64,000 nt of DNA. Source: Paenibacillus athensensis (GTDB lineage Bacteria > Bacillota > Bacilli > Paenibacillales > NBRC-103111). The stretch covers positions 372,001 through 436,000 of the forward strand of contig NZ_MYFO02000004.1 in the NCBI RefSeq assembly GCF_004514475.2. Direction: 5' to 3'. The translations under genes were made by a program, and so were the position numbers. A model generated the notes under the pieces. It searched no databases and was not told the DNA's origin. It saw only the letters and a program-made list of their open reading frames with translations. Shown here one piece after another: positions 18,533 through 27,805 of the stretch (position 1 is its first letter; every line of letters begins with the position of its first letter).

Positions 18533-21500
18533 CATGACCAAGCAATCATCAATGACATGCTTTGCGTCGCGCCGCTTACGGAGAGCAAGGCGGCTATCGA
18601 AGCCTTTTTCGACGCACATGTGGAGAGCCGTGAACGAACGCTATATATACGCAGTCTGTTCCCTCCGGGAATTACGGAGTTAACGCTAGATGATGACATA
18701 AAGGCCGGATTTGAGCCGTACCGCAACGTACTGCATCTTTGGACGGGATCGACGGAGCAGCGGACGGCGCAGAGCTTTTACGATTGGTCGGTTATTGCCG
18801 GACATTTTTCCAGCATGATTCTCCTTAACGAGTTTGATCCTGCTCGTACATCGGTGCCTTCCATTCAGCAACAGACATTATGGATGAAGCAAGCGGAGGA
18901 CGAAAAAGCCTTCGCTTTTTCACTTCCTCAAGCGGCCATCGACGCTGTTCTGCAAAGTGGAAGTGGTTTTGAGAACGGAAAGCTTCGCATCGCGCTATTT
19001 TTCCAACAGTCGTTATCGACGCAGGAGAACGCTGATTTTCTGAAACGGGAATATGGCACTGGCGGACGCCTCCCTGCCCTGATAGGCACCGATATTCATG
19101 AAAATCACGATAGTAAGGGGATTACGCTGACACGCGGTTCCATTATGAACCCGGATGTTCGGGTTGTGTTGCCGTGGATCAAGGTGCAAAAGCGCATTGG
19201 CGAACTGCTGGCAGCGGGCCGCTATCTGAACCGCCAGGAAGAAGAACGATTGCCTGCATATGCCGAGCAGCAGGAGGAGAAGCGCAGGCAGCGCGCGGCG
19301 GAAAAGACGGAACACAATCTGCCGCTATCGGAATTCCAGCAGCATGAAACACAGCAAACGCCCAATCGGGCTCGGGCGCATTATGCGTATGTCGAGGGCA
19401 GCAAAGTCTTTATCGGTGCGGACGAATACGAAATTGCACAACTGGAGCCGCGAAAGGTTGTGCTGCAGGACGTTCAATTTCCGTTATTCATGCAGGAAAT
19501 GAATCGCCGGGATTTCGAACGCATGCTGCGCGAGAATCCACTGAACGATCATCTAATTTCCGGCCAGCAGGAATTGGATTCGGAGTATGCGGAATGGGAT
19601 ATGGAACCGGTGGTCGAACCGGAGCAAGCGGCACAAGTAGACGAGGACAGGATATCTCTCGGCACTCCTTCTCCTGCCACGCCCGAGAACCGACTTGAAT
19701 CGACTACAGCCAGCAACTACCGGATCACGAATAACGATTTGGGACACGGCGGCGCGAAAACCAAGTACAAATGGAACGTGGAAGCGATCCGGCTGCTCGC
19801 GCGACTGGAGAAGGATAACCGTCAGGCGACAGCGGACGAACAGGCCGTGCTTGCTCGTTACGTTGGATGGGGCGGTATTCCACAGGCATTCGATGAGGGG
19901 AATCCGCAATGGGGAACGGAGTATACGGAACTGCGAGATTTACTGGACCCGGAGGAATATGAATCCGCCCGCGCCTCCACGTTGAATGCGCATTACACCT
20001 CTCCGACCGTCATCAAGGCGATGTACGAATGCCTGGAAAGAATGGGCTTTCGTAGCGGTAATATTTTGGAGCCGTCTTGCGGTATCGGCAATTTTTTCGG
20101 TCTATTGCCAGAGTCATTTAAGGATGCCCGGCTGTTTGGCGTGGAGTTGGACAGCATCACTGGGCGCATCGCGCGGCAGCTTTACCCGCAAGTTTCGATA
20201 GCCGTCAGCGGCTACGAGCAGACCAGCTTGCCAGACAGTTTTTTTGACCTTGCAGTTGGTAACGTCCCGTTCGGCGGTTATGGCGTAGCCGACAAGAAGT
20301 ACGACAAGCACAAGTTTCTGATTCACGACTATTTTTTTGCAAAGACGCTGGATAAGATTCGTCCTGGCGGAATTATCGCCTTTGTTACTTCTAAAGGCAC
20401 AATGGATAAGCAAAACCCATCTGTCCGCAAATACATCGCTGAACGGGCCGCACTGCTCGGTGCGGTGCGTCTGCCTAGTAATGCGTTTCTGGCGAATGCC
20501 GGAACGGAAGTGACCGCCGACATTTTGTTTTTGCAAAAACGAGATCGCATGGTGGCAGTAAGCGAGCAAACAGAGGAATGGCTTTCGCTCGGTGTTACGT
20601 CAGAAGATGTACCGATCAATTCCTACTTTGCGGCCCGTCCCGATATGGTGCTCGGCACGATGGCCTTTGACGACCGGATGTATGGCAACCAGCAGGAAAC
20701 GACCTGCCGGCCCTACCCGGACGCTCCGCTGGACGAGCTGCTGCGCGAAGCACTGGCGAACATCCATGCGGAGTGGGTCGAATTGGAACGGGAGGAGCAG
20801 CCGGAGGAGGAGGAGGTCTCCTTGCCTGCCGACCCGTCCATTCGTAATTTCAGCTTTGCGCTGGTCGAAGGACGCATCTATTTTCGGGAAAACAGCCGAA
20901 TGCGGCCTGTTGAAACTTCGACCACGGCGTTGGGCCGCATCAAGGGCATGATACAGCTTAGAGACACGGTTCGCGAGCTAATCGATTATCAGACCGAGGA
21001 TTACAGCGACGAGATGATCCGGGAACAGCAGCGCAAGCTGAACACGCAATACGAACGGTTCACAGCACAATACGGTCTGATTAACAGCCGCGCCAACAGC
21101 CTTGCATTCTCCGATGACAGTTCATACTTCCTCCTTTGTTCTCTTGAAGTCGTGGATGAGGAAGGACGGTTGCTACGCAAGGCGGATATGTTCACGAAGC
21201 GTACCATTCGGCAACGCACCCACATTAAACAGGTGGATACGGCTTCGGAGGCGCTGGCGGTTTCTATCGGTACGAAAGCTCGCGTCGATCTGCCGTATAT
21301 GGCAGAGTTGACAGGGCTCGCGCAGGAACAGCTTGTGCAGGAGCTTCGCGGAGTGATCTTCCCGAATCCTGAAAATCTGGACGAAGAAGGACAGCCGGTA
21401 TACGAAACAGCAGATGCGTATCTATCTGGCAATGTCCGTGATAAGCTGCGCGTTGCCAAACAGTTCGCTGCTTATGAAGCCGAACGTTACAGCGAAAACG

Positions 21501-22904
21501 TCAATGCGCTGGAAAGTGTGCAACCAAAGGATTTGGATGCCTCGGAAATTGACGTGCGGCTGGGCGCAACTTGGCTGCCGCCGGAAGTCATTCGGGAATT
21601 CATTTTCGAACTGGTAGATACGCCGTACATGTACCAGTCTTACATCAACGTGATGTATTCCGGCTACACAGCAGCTTGGAACGTCAAAGGCAAAAGCGAT
21701 GATCGCAGTAACAATATTAAGGCAAATGTCACCTATGGCACGAATCGCATCAATGCGTACAAAATTCTCGAAGACACGCTGAATCTGCGGGATGTGCGGA
21801 TTTTCGATACGGTTGAGGAAAATGGCGTGGAAAAGCGCGTGCTGAACAAGCAGGAAACGGCTATCGCACAGCAAAAGCAGGAAGCCATGAAGGAAGCGTT
21901 TCGGGACTGGATATGGCAAGATCCGCAGCGCCGGGAGCGGCTCACTCGACTGTACAATGATCGGTTTAATTCCATCCGTCCACGCGAATATGATGGAAGT
22001 CATATCCGCTTCACCGGGATGAACCCGGAAATCCAGTTGAGACAGCATCAGGTCAATGCGGTTGCCCGAACGCTCTACGGCGGCAATTCCTTGTTCGCCC
22101 ATTGCGTTGGTGCAGGCAAGACCTTTGCGATGACTGCCGCGGCGATGGAAAGCAAGCATTTGGGACTGTGCAACAAGAGCATGCTGGTCGTACCCAATCA
22201 TCTGACCGAGCAGTGGGCGGCGGAATTTTTGATGCTCTATCCGTCCGCGAACGTACTTGTCGCCACCAAGAAGGATTTTGAAACGAAGAACCGGAAGACG
22301 TTCTGCGCACGGATTGCCACCGGCGATTACGACGCGATTATTATCGGCCACTCACAATTTGAAAAAATTCCGATCTCGGCGGAGCGCCAGCGGCAACAGC
22401 TTTACGAGCAAATATCCGAAATCACCAGCGGCATCCGCGAGCTAAAGGAAGCCAAGGGCGAGCGGTACGCCATCAAGCAGCTTGAGAGGACAAAGAAGAC
22501 GCTGCAGGTCAAACTGGAGAAGCTGAACGACAAGAGCCGTAAGGATGATGTGGTTACCTTTGAGGAACTCGGCATCGATCGATTGTTCGTCGACGAAGCA
22601 GACTCGTACAAAAATCTATTCCTTTATACGAAAATGCGCAATGTCGCCGGGCTATCGCAAACCGAAGCGCAAAAGTCATCGGACATGTTTGCCAAGTGCC
22701 GCTATTTGGATGAATTGACCGAGGGACGGGGCATTATTTTTGCCACGGGTACGCCGATCTCCAACTCCATCACCGAGATGTACACGATGCAGCGCTACTT
22801 GCAATACGAGCGGCTCCACGGGCAAGGCTTGCAGCACTTTGATTCGTGGGCTTCAACATTTGGCGAAACAGTTACTGCCATCGAATTGGCACCGGAAGGT
22901 GGAA

Positions 22905-23099
22905 GCTTGCGCATGGAAGGAAACGGATATCCATGCGCAGGAGAAAAATTCCTATCATACAGGCTGAAAAGAAGATTGCCTATGGCGCAAGCGTGGCGAT
23001 CTGTCTTGTTCAGCCTTTTTGTGTGCCTTTGTAGCTCTGAAATCGCGCTGTAGGCTGCGTTAAGCGCATGCAGCGTATTAGGAAGAAAGGAGCCACTAC
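22905..23099 (+). other. Junction between truncated helicase and tnpW module
   Basis: Helicase similarity ends near 22,905. The following 195 bp do not match the family in the open frame. Another frame holds a 33-codon ORF at 22933-23034 (MRRRKIPIIQAEKKIAYGAS...), which may be a small ICE gene or the tail of one; its start has only a poor ribosome site. No clear inverted repeat or target duplication was found here. Confidence 0.4.
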
Positions 23100-23294
23100 A
23101 TGACCGAAAATCAAAATCCGGATGCCGTGCCGCCGCAACCCGATTTACCCGTCGCCGCGCGCAGGATATCCTGCAAAATTGGCTCAACGACCTACGATGT
23201 GACGATTCATTTCAGCAAGACCAGCAAGGAGAATATGAATGACAAGATACTGCGACTTGTCCGCAACGATCTGCAACGCCTCCAGACGGAGTAA
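23100..23294 (+). CDS. tnpW: TnpW-family small protein
   Basis: This 64-residue protein has AGAAAGGAGCC before its ATG. The C-terminal half, RRISCKIGSTTYDVTIHFSK and SKENMNDKILRLVRND, is the conserved core of the transposon-encoded TnpW family; the N-terminus is Pro-rich. TnpW proteins accompany TnpX recombinases in Tn4451-type and ICE modules (family knowledge). The function is unknown; it could assist recombination. It lies 81 bp before tnpX. Confidence 0.85.
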   Translation: MTENQNPDAVPPQPDLPVAARRISCKIGSTTYDVTIHFSKTSKENMNDKILRLVRNDLQRLQTE

Positions 23295-23352
23295 ACGGCA
23301 CAATGGAGGCGGCTAACGAAAGCATGATAAAATGACACCAGCCACAAATGAG

Positions 23353-23391
23353 TTGACTGTCTGAAAGGAGCCATTATGCTTAGACAGTCAA
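23353..23391. promoter_or_regulatory. Inverted repeat enclosing the tnpX ribosome site and start codon
   Basis: TTGACTGTCT at 23353-23362 pairs perfectly with AGACAGTCAA at 23382-23391. The 19-nt loop holds AAAGGAG and the ATG of tnpX (23376). In RNA this hairpin would shape access to the start site; in DNA it could be a binding site for the recombinase or a repressor. Confidence 0.65.
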
Positions 23392-25325
23392 ATGAGAAAA
23401 TCACCGCCCTGTACGAACGCCTTTCGCGGGATGATGAATTGCAGGGGGACAGCAACAGTATTGTCAATCAGAAGAAAATGCTTGAGGATTACGCGAAGAA
23501 CAACGGTTTTAAAAATCTTGTTCATTTTACAGACGATGGCTATTCAGGAACGAACTTTGAAAGACCCGGCTGGAAGCAGCTCATGGCAGAAATGGAGCAG
23601 GGTAAGGTTGGCGCAATCATCGTCAAGGACATGTCGCGAGTCGGGCGGGATTATTTGCGTGTTGGCATGTATACGGAGGAATTTTTCAAAAACGGCATCC
23701 GTTTTATCGCGATAAATGACAACGTGGACAGCGAGAACGGAGATAACGATTTTACTCCCTTTCGCAACATCATGAATGAATGGACGGCACGAGACACCAG
23801 CCGTAAAATTCGGGCTGTTTTCCGAGCTAGAGCTATGGAGGGCAAGCGCATATCGCCATCAACGCCTTATGGCTATCTGCGCGATCCGCAGGACAAGCAA
23901 AAATGGATTGTGGACGCGGAAGCTGCGGAGGTTGTGCAGCGCATTTTCCGGCTTGTAATCGAAGGGTATGGCGTCTACCAAATCTCTGATATATTGACCG
24001 CTGACAAGGTGCTTATTCCTTCCGCTCATTGGGAACGCATCGGGGCAGATAATCAAAGGCACAAGCATTATCAAGATCCATACCGCTGGCGCGGCGGCGT
24101 GGTGGCAAAAATTCTTGAACGCATGGAATACATGGGCCATACCGTGGCCTTCAAGACCCATACCGTATCCTACAAAGACAAACGCTCCAAGGCGACAGCA
24201 CCGGAAGAAAGGGTAATCTTTGAAAACACGCATGAACCCATCATAGACCCTGAAACGTGGCGCAACGCCCAGCGGCTGCGCCGAACGGTGCGTAAGCCTG
24301 ATAAGCAAGGGAAGCCTAGCAGACTGACCGGGCTGCTGCACTGCGCCGATTGCGGCGCGAAAATGACGCATGACCGCTCCATGGACAAGCGGCCGGGCAG
24401 AAGTGCCAAGAATGAATACTTCTGTTCCAGCTACCGCACACAAACCCGTAGCTGTACAATGCACTTTATCCGCGTTCCCGTTGTTGAGACACTTATTCTG
24501 AATGCGCTGCGGGAGGTTAGCGCTTTTGCGCGGGCAAACAAGCAGGAATTTATTCGTCTGGTAACGGACAGCACTTCCATGCGGCAGGACAAAACGGCAA
24601 AGCAGCAGCGGAAGAAGCTGACCGCTTATCGGAAGCGCAATAATGAACTTGATACGATCATCCGCAAGCTTTATGAGGACAATTTGAGCGGGAAGCTGTC
24701 GGACAAGCGTTTCGAGAAGCTATCCGACGATTATGAGCGAGAGCAGGAAGAACTGGAGCAGACTATAGAGCGCATACAGAGTGAGATTGACAACATGGAG
24801 AAGCAGACGGTCAATGCAGATCGCTTCCTAGACTTGGTTGACCGCTACACCGATTTTGAGGAACTTACTACGCCTATGCTCAATGAATTTGTGGAAAAGG
24901 TAGTTGTTCACGAAAGGGATAAAGGCAGCCGCTACACGACCACGCAAAAGGTGGATATTTATTTTAACTTTGTGGGATTGATGGAGTTGCCGGGAGAGAA
25001 AAATAATGTCGTTCCTGATAGCAGTACCCTGCAAAAACCCGTTTCAAAAAAGGCAATGAAAACTTACGCGCCTTTTAAGCAATATCTGGAACGGCAGAAT
25101 GCTTCTACGATTCGCCTGACCATTTCGGGTATAGAGAGAATCATTGGGAGCAAGTTAACGGCAACTGCATATAAGTACAGGGCGTACTGGTATCCTCAAA
25201 AAAACCGCCCGTTAGGCTGCTTAATCTTTAATGCCGGCTACGACATTGAAAAGCTGGATTTGGAACAGCAGATTATTCTGTTGAAAAGAACAGAGGAAAT
25301 TGACGTAAAGCAGTTTATAAGCTGA
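23376..25325 (+). CDS. tnpX: Large serine recombinase, TnpX type, with extra C-terminal domain
   Basis: The catalytic domain has YERLSRDDE (nucleophile serine about residue 17), GYSGTNFERPGW and IIVKDMSRVGRDYL. A recombinase domain with YGYLRD follows, then a zinc-ribbon pair (CADCGAKM and CSSYRTQTRSC), a long coiled coil (about residues 405-475) and a DUF4368-like end (FVEKVVVHERD). The last 95 residues (YAPFKQYLERQ, IERIIG, YRAYWYP, AGYDIEKLDLEQQIILLKR) resemble DUF7662, which is not normal for TnpX. It should catalyse excision and insertion of the element. A terminator follows. Confidence 0.9.
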   Translation: MLRQSNEKITALYERLSRDDELQGDSNSIVNQKKMLEDYAKNNGFKNLVHFTDDGYSGTNFERPGWKQLMAEMEQGKVGAIIVKDMSRVGRDYLRVGMYTEEFFKNGIRFIAINDNVDSENGDNDFTPFRNIMNEWTARDTSRKIRAVFRARAMEGKRISPSTPYGYLRDPQDKQKWIVDAEAAEVVQRIFRLVIEGYGVYQISDILTADKVLIPSAHWERIGADNQRHKHYQDPYRWRGGVVAKILERMEYMGHTVAFKTHTVSYKDKRSKATAPEERVIFENTHEPIIDPETWRNAQRLRRTVRKPDKQGKPSRLTGLLHCADCGAKMTHDRSMDKRPGRSAKNEYFCSSYRTQTRSCTMHFIRVPVVETLILNALREVSAFARANKQEFIRLVTDSTSMRQDKTAKQQRKKLTAYRKRNNELDTIIRKLYEDNLSGKLSDKRFEKLSDDYEREQEELEQTIERIQSEIDNMEKQTVNADRFLDLVDRYTDFEELTTPMLNEFVEKVVVHERDKGSRYTTTQKVDIYFNFVGLMELPGEKNNVVPDSSTLQKPVSKKAMKTYAPFKQYLERQNASTIRLTISGIERIIGSKLTATAYKYRAYWYPQKNRPLGCLIFNAGYDIEKLDLEQQIILLKRTEEIDVKQFIS

Positions 25326-25336
25326 TTAAGATAGAT

Positions 25337-25375
25337 AACGCACCGCTCACCGTAAAGGCAAAGGGTGCGTTTTTT
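25337..25375 (+). terminator. Terminator between tnpX and the small regulator
   Basis: The 8-bp stem AACGCACC (25337-25344) / GGTGCGTT (25364-25371) runs into a T tract. A closely related hairpin lies at 32307-32335 next to the second regulator copy, so it moved or duplicated with that gene. Confidence 0.75.
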
Positions 25376-25394
25376 CGTTCAAACTGAACTCTGT

Positions 25395-25613
25395 TTATAT
25401 TTGTTTGCCTGTGTCGTTAAGTGTAAAAATCCCTTCAAATGTGGCATTGCAGGCTTTTGCGATTTGGTGCAAATCGTATTCGGAAAGGTTATCACGCCGC
25501 AACTTGGCAGCTACATTTTGATTAGTTGTTTTTGGCTCCAATCTATTAGCCAAATCGGCAATGGTCATACCTCTTGCCGCGAGCAACATTTTGACCTTGG
25601 TCGCCATGCCCAT
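25395..25613 (-). CDS. XRE-like small helix-turn-helix regulator (copy 1)
   Basis: This 72-residue protein has KVKMLLAARGMTIADLANRL, the first part of an XRE HTH, then QNVAAKLRRDNLSEYDLHQIAKACN. It shares 61 of 72 residues with the gene at 32337-32555, also on the minus strand. It is probably an ICE regulator. Its promoter must lie in the AT-rich 25614-25870 region, divergent from the next gene. Confidence 0.85.
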   Translation of the reverse strand: MGMATKVKMLLAARGMTIADLANRLEPKTTNQNVAAKLRRDNLSEYDLHQIAKACNATFEGIFTLNDTGKQI

Positions 25614-25871
25614 AAGATCACACTCCCTTTATGCAATGATATAAGATTTTGTTTCTCCGGGCAAAAGAGTATTTTCTAAAAACAATTCGCAGGTTGTTTT
25701 ATATATTTGCTTATGTAAATACAAGGGTTTAGAATAAAAACGAATAAGTTTATTTGTTAAATATTTTTGTTTATTGAAAGGAGTTGAAAATTTTTTATTG
25801 ATATTAGTAGGGCGTGTGGGATAAGAGTGGGACTAAGCTTTATCTTGATTTCGCTGGAACGGAGGATAGGA
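25614..25871. other. AT-rich intergenic region between divergent genes
   Basis: About 258 bp, markedly AT-rich compared with the neighbours, with a TATTTGCTTATGTAAATA near-palindrome around 25705-25722 that could be a regulator site. The first 60 bp resemble the region upstream of the second regulator (32556-32620). No gene is seen. Confidence 0.45.
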
Positions 25872-26171
25872 ATGAGCCATATTTCTGAAATATTTGATAG
25901 GGCGCATATTCAATGTATCCGCGAATTTTTACTACGAGGTGTGAAAAATACCGACATTAATTCGATGGACTACAAGGAACGTCTTGCCGATGCACACAAA
26001 GCTGCTATTGAGCTTATTGAGGAAAAGTTTCCCGATATGACTGAATTTGAGGAAGTAACGACAAGGATATATGACTACGCCGGAGCCTGCGAAGATGTGT
26101 ACATGGAAATCGGTTTGCAATGCGGTTTTATGTTGGCAATGCAGATGTTCCATAATGTGCAAACGAAATAG
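25872..26171 (+). CDS. Small ICE hypothetical protein (99 aa)
   Basis: The ATG at 25872 follows GGAGG with a 6-nt gap. The protein is acidic and helical (EEKFPDMTEFEEVTTRIYDYAGACEDVYMEIGLQCGFMLAMQMF). The ending with a Gly/Phe/Leu-rich helix resembles DUF6809-like accessory proteins of Firmicute ICEs, but the match is weak. The gene at 41036 has a similar final helix (LQGMKDGFQLAVELL). The function is unknown. Confidence 0.6.
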   Translation: MSHISEIFDRAHIQCIREFLLRGVKNTDINSMDYKERLADAHKAAIELIEEKFPDMTEFEEVTTRIYDYAGACEDVYMEIGLQCGFMLAMQMFHNVQTK

Positions 26172-26191
26172 GAAGTCCTTGCATAGCGTGG

Positions 26192-26219
26192 AGACTGCCA
26201 TACAGTGGCGGTCTTTTTT
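26192..26219 (+). terminator. Intrinsic terminator
   Basis: AGACTGCCA (26192-26200) pairs with TGGCGGTCT (26205-26213, one G-U pair) and is followed by seven or more T residues. It ends the short 25872 gene. Confidence 0.8.
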
Positions 26220-26355
26220 TATTTGAAGCGATACAAGCGCTGAAACAGCGAGTCGACACCGTTCCGACGCTTTTTATATAGACGGAAACCCTTCCCCAAT
26301 AAAACACATGCATGCCTTATCTATAGGCGGTACTACAGGCTCGTAGAAGCGGTGG

Positions 26356-26440
26356 GGTATTAGGGGCGTCGCCCCTAACAAGCGAATTTGGATATCCAAA
26401 TTCAGTGCTTGCTACAACGTGAGACAGCCGTCTCACGTTG
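26356..26440 (-). other. oriT-like structured element, copy A (inverted)
   Basis: Three consecutive hairpins: AGGGGC/GCCCCT, GAATTTGG/CCAAATTC, and CAACGTGAGAC/GTCTCACGTTG, joined by conserved spacers (TAACAAGC, AGTGCTTGCT). The reverse complement of 33301-33386 aligns over its whole length. Differences fall in loops and spacers, or are paired: two base pairs of the third stem change on both sides. Copy B lies just upstream of mobC and the relaxase, where oriT is expected, so an origin of transfer is the likeliest function. No nick site was identified. Confidence 0.65.
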
Positions 26441-26481
26441 CCTGTAGATCACCTGCCGGGAAAAAAGGAGGAGCACGTCCG

Positions 26482-27342
26482 ATGAACGAAACGGTTACGA
26501 CAATTCCTATAGAAAAACTACACCCGTTCCCCGACAACCCCTATCATGTTGCGGATAACGACGAGTTGCAGGCCATCGCGGAAAGCATTCGGAAGCATGG
26601 CGTGATCTCGCCGCTTGTCGTGCGACCGCGGGATGGAGGAGGTTATGAAATCATATCCGGACACCGACGAAAGGCGGCTTGTGAAAAAGCGGGAATCGCT
26701 GCGGTCCCCGCCTTCATTCGTGAAATGGACCGAAACGCCGCGATTATCGCCCTGGTGGACAGCAATCTGCACCGCGAGCATGTGTTGCCGTCCGAAAAAG
26801 CATGGGCCTACAAGATGAAGCTGGATGCCATCAAACGGCAAGGGCAGCGCAACGATTTGGCCGATAGCGGAACTCCTGACCAACTCGGACAGAAGTCGCG
26901 GGAGCGCGTTGCCGTTGATGTAGGAACGAGCGCGACGCAGGTGCAGCGCTATATCCGGCTGACTGAATTGATTCCGCCGCTTCTGGAAATGGTGGACAGC
27001 GGCAAGGTGGCGTTCAGTCCTGCCGTGGAGCTGTCCTATCTGTCCGAAAAAGAACAGGAAGCCTTGCTGGAAACGATGGGTAGCGAGGAACGCACCCCTT
27101 CCCTTTCCCAAGCCCAGCGCATGAAAAAACTGAGCGCGAACGGCCTGCTCGACATGGACGCGATTTTCAAAATCATGATCGAGGAAAAACCGAGTCAACG
27201 GGAACAAATCAAGCTGCAAAAGGAAAGCATCAAGGACTATTTTCCGAAGGGCTATACGGCCCAGCAGATGGAACAGACCATATTGAAGCTGCTGGAGGAA
27301 TGGAAGAAAAGGAGGGAACGGGGCCGCGAGAACAGCCGCTGA
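26482..27342 (+). CDS. ParB/Spo0J-family DNA-binding protein (complete copy)
   Basis: The ATG at 26482 follows AAAAGGAGGAG; an upstream in-frame start would run into the oriT-like element. The 286 residues show the ParB core: IPIEKLHPFPDNPYHV, LQAIAESIRKHGVISPLVVRP, GYEIISGHRRKAA and VDSNLHREHVLPSEKAWAYKM, then an HTH near SATQVQRYIRLTELIPPLLEMV. It is likely a partition or transfer-linked regulator of the element. A paralogue runs off the left window edge. No parA partner with a normal P-loop is in the window. Confidence 0.9.
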   Translation: MNETVTTIPIEKLHPFPDNPYHVADNDELQAIAESIRKHGVISPLVVRPRDGGGYEIISGHRRKAACEKAGIAAVPAFIREMDRNAAIIALVDSNLHREHVLPSEKAWAYKMKLDAIKRQGQRNDLADSGTPDQLGQKSRERVAVDVGTSATQVQRYIRLTELIPPLLEMVDSGKVAFSPAVELSYLSEKEQEALLETMGSEERTPSLSQAQRMKKLSANGLLDMDAIFKIMIEEKPSQREQIKLQKESIKDYFPKGYTAQQMEQTILKLLEEWKKRRERGRENSR

Positions 27343-27370
27343 CTTTTTCCCGGCTGGTATTTGGGGTAGT

Positions 27371-27401
27371 AGTACCAGCGAAGCTGACACCATCCGCAAA
27401 G
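27371..27401. repeat. Left 31-bp inverted repeat of ger cassette
   Basis: These 31 bp match the reverse complement of 31559-31589 at 30 of 31 positions (one C/T difference). The core is GTACCAGCGAAGCTGACACC. It starts 28 bp after the parB stop. The pair brackets the germination operon. Confidence 0.8.
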
Positions 27402-27470
27402 TAGATGTAATTAAATGGGAGCAACAGCTACCGGATGAAAGGGAAGCTGCCACTTCCCCCAAGCGCAGAC

Positions 27471-27540
27471 GGTCAGCGAGTGGGTCATTTTTAAGTTGGC
27501 GTTAGTGGGTCAATTTAAATCCGGCCTTGACATACGCAAC
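27471..27540. mobile_element. Possible insertion-sequence end remnant
   Basis: Two copies of GTGGGTCA (27480-27487 and 27505-27512), 25 bp apart and each followed by a T/A-rich stretch, resemble the repeated binding sites at the ends of IS21-family elements. No istA or istB gene is present. This could be the scar of the element that brought in the ger operon. Confidence 0.35.
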
Positions 27541-27805
27541 AGTCTTGAATTTTTTTCCGTAAATCTAAGCTCCCAATTTCGCTTCAAATGATCCCCTCCG
27601 AGAAAAGTTACCTAAAATGGTCAAAATCGGTATACCGAAGCATACTTAATGAGACAATATGGGAATAAATGCTGCGAAGTTCTAATTCCCGAATCAAAGC
27701 TGGAACTTTATCGAAAGGAATTTCTGAAATGAGTAATTTGGGATGAAGATGGGGAAAGTAATGGTACTGCTTCCATTTAGTGCTTCACAGGGTAAGGTGA
27801 GTTTG
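27541..27805. other. Upstream region of the germination operon
   Basis: This 265-bp stretch has no gene. It contains the palindrome CGGTATACCG (27628-27637) followed by CATACTTA (27641-27648). The latter resembles a sporulation sigma-G -10 element, which would suit a forespore-expressed ger operon, but no clear -35 box is visible. Promoter assignment is tentative. Confidence 0.3.

Larger units (their letters stand above)
17300..23053 (+). pseudogene. N6-methylase/SNF2-type helicase of ICE, N-terminal part of a split gene
   Basis: The GTG at 17300 is chosen because AAGGAGGT lies 7 nt upstream. An ArdC-like N-terminal segment (about 1-80) is followed by a low-complexity linker (about 280-400), a methyltransferase core with GNVPFGGY (about residue 988), then a helicase with Walker A HCVGAGKTF (about 1603) and VDEADSYKN (about 1763). 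Such ICE proteins are normally well over 2000 residues. Homology stops at ELAPEGG near 22,905; the last 49 codons are unrelated sequence. The helicase C-lobe resumes near 31,655. The protein made here would lack helicase motifs IV-VI, so helicase activity is probably lost. Confidence 0.85.

Noticed and set aside
21422-22351. 309-codon minus-strand frame
   Set aside because: It is antisense to the helicase core motifs and has no supporting features.
26518-27462. 314-codon minus-strand frame
   Set aside because: It is antisense to the complete parB gene and runs through the left inverted repeat; no start signal.
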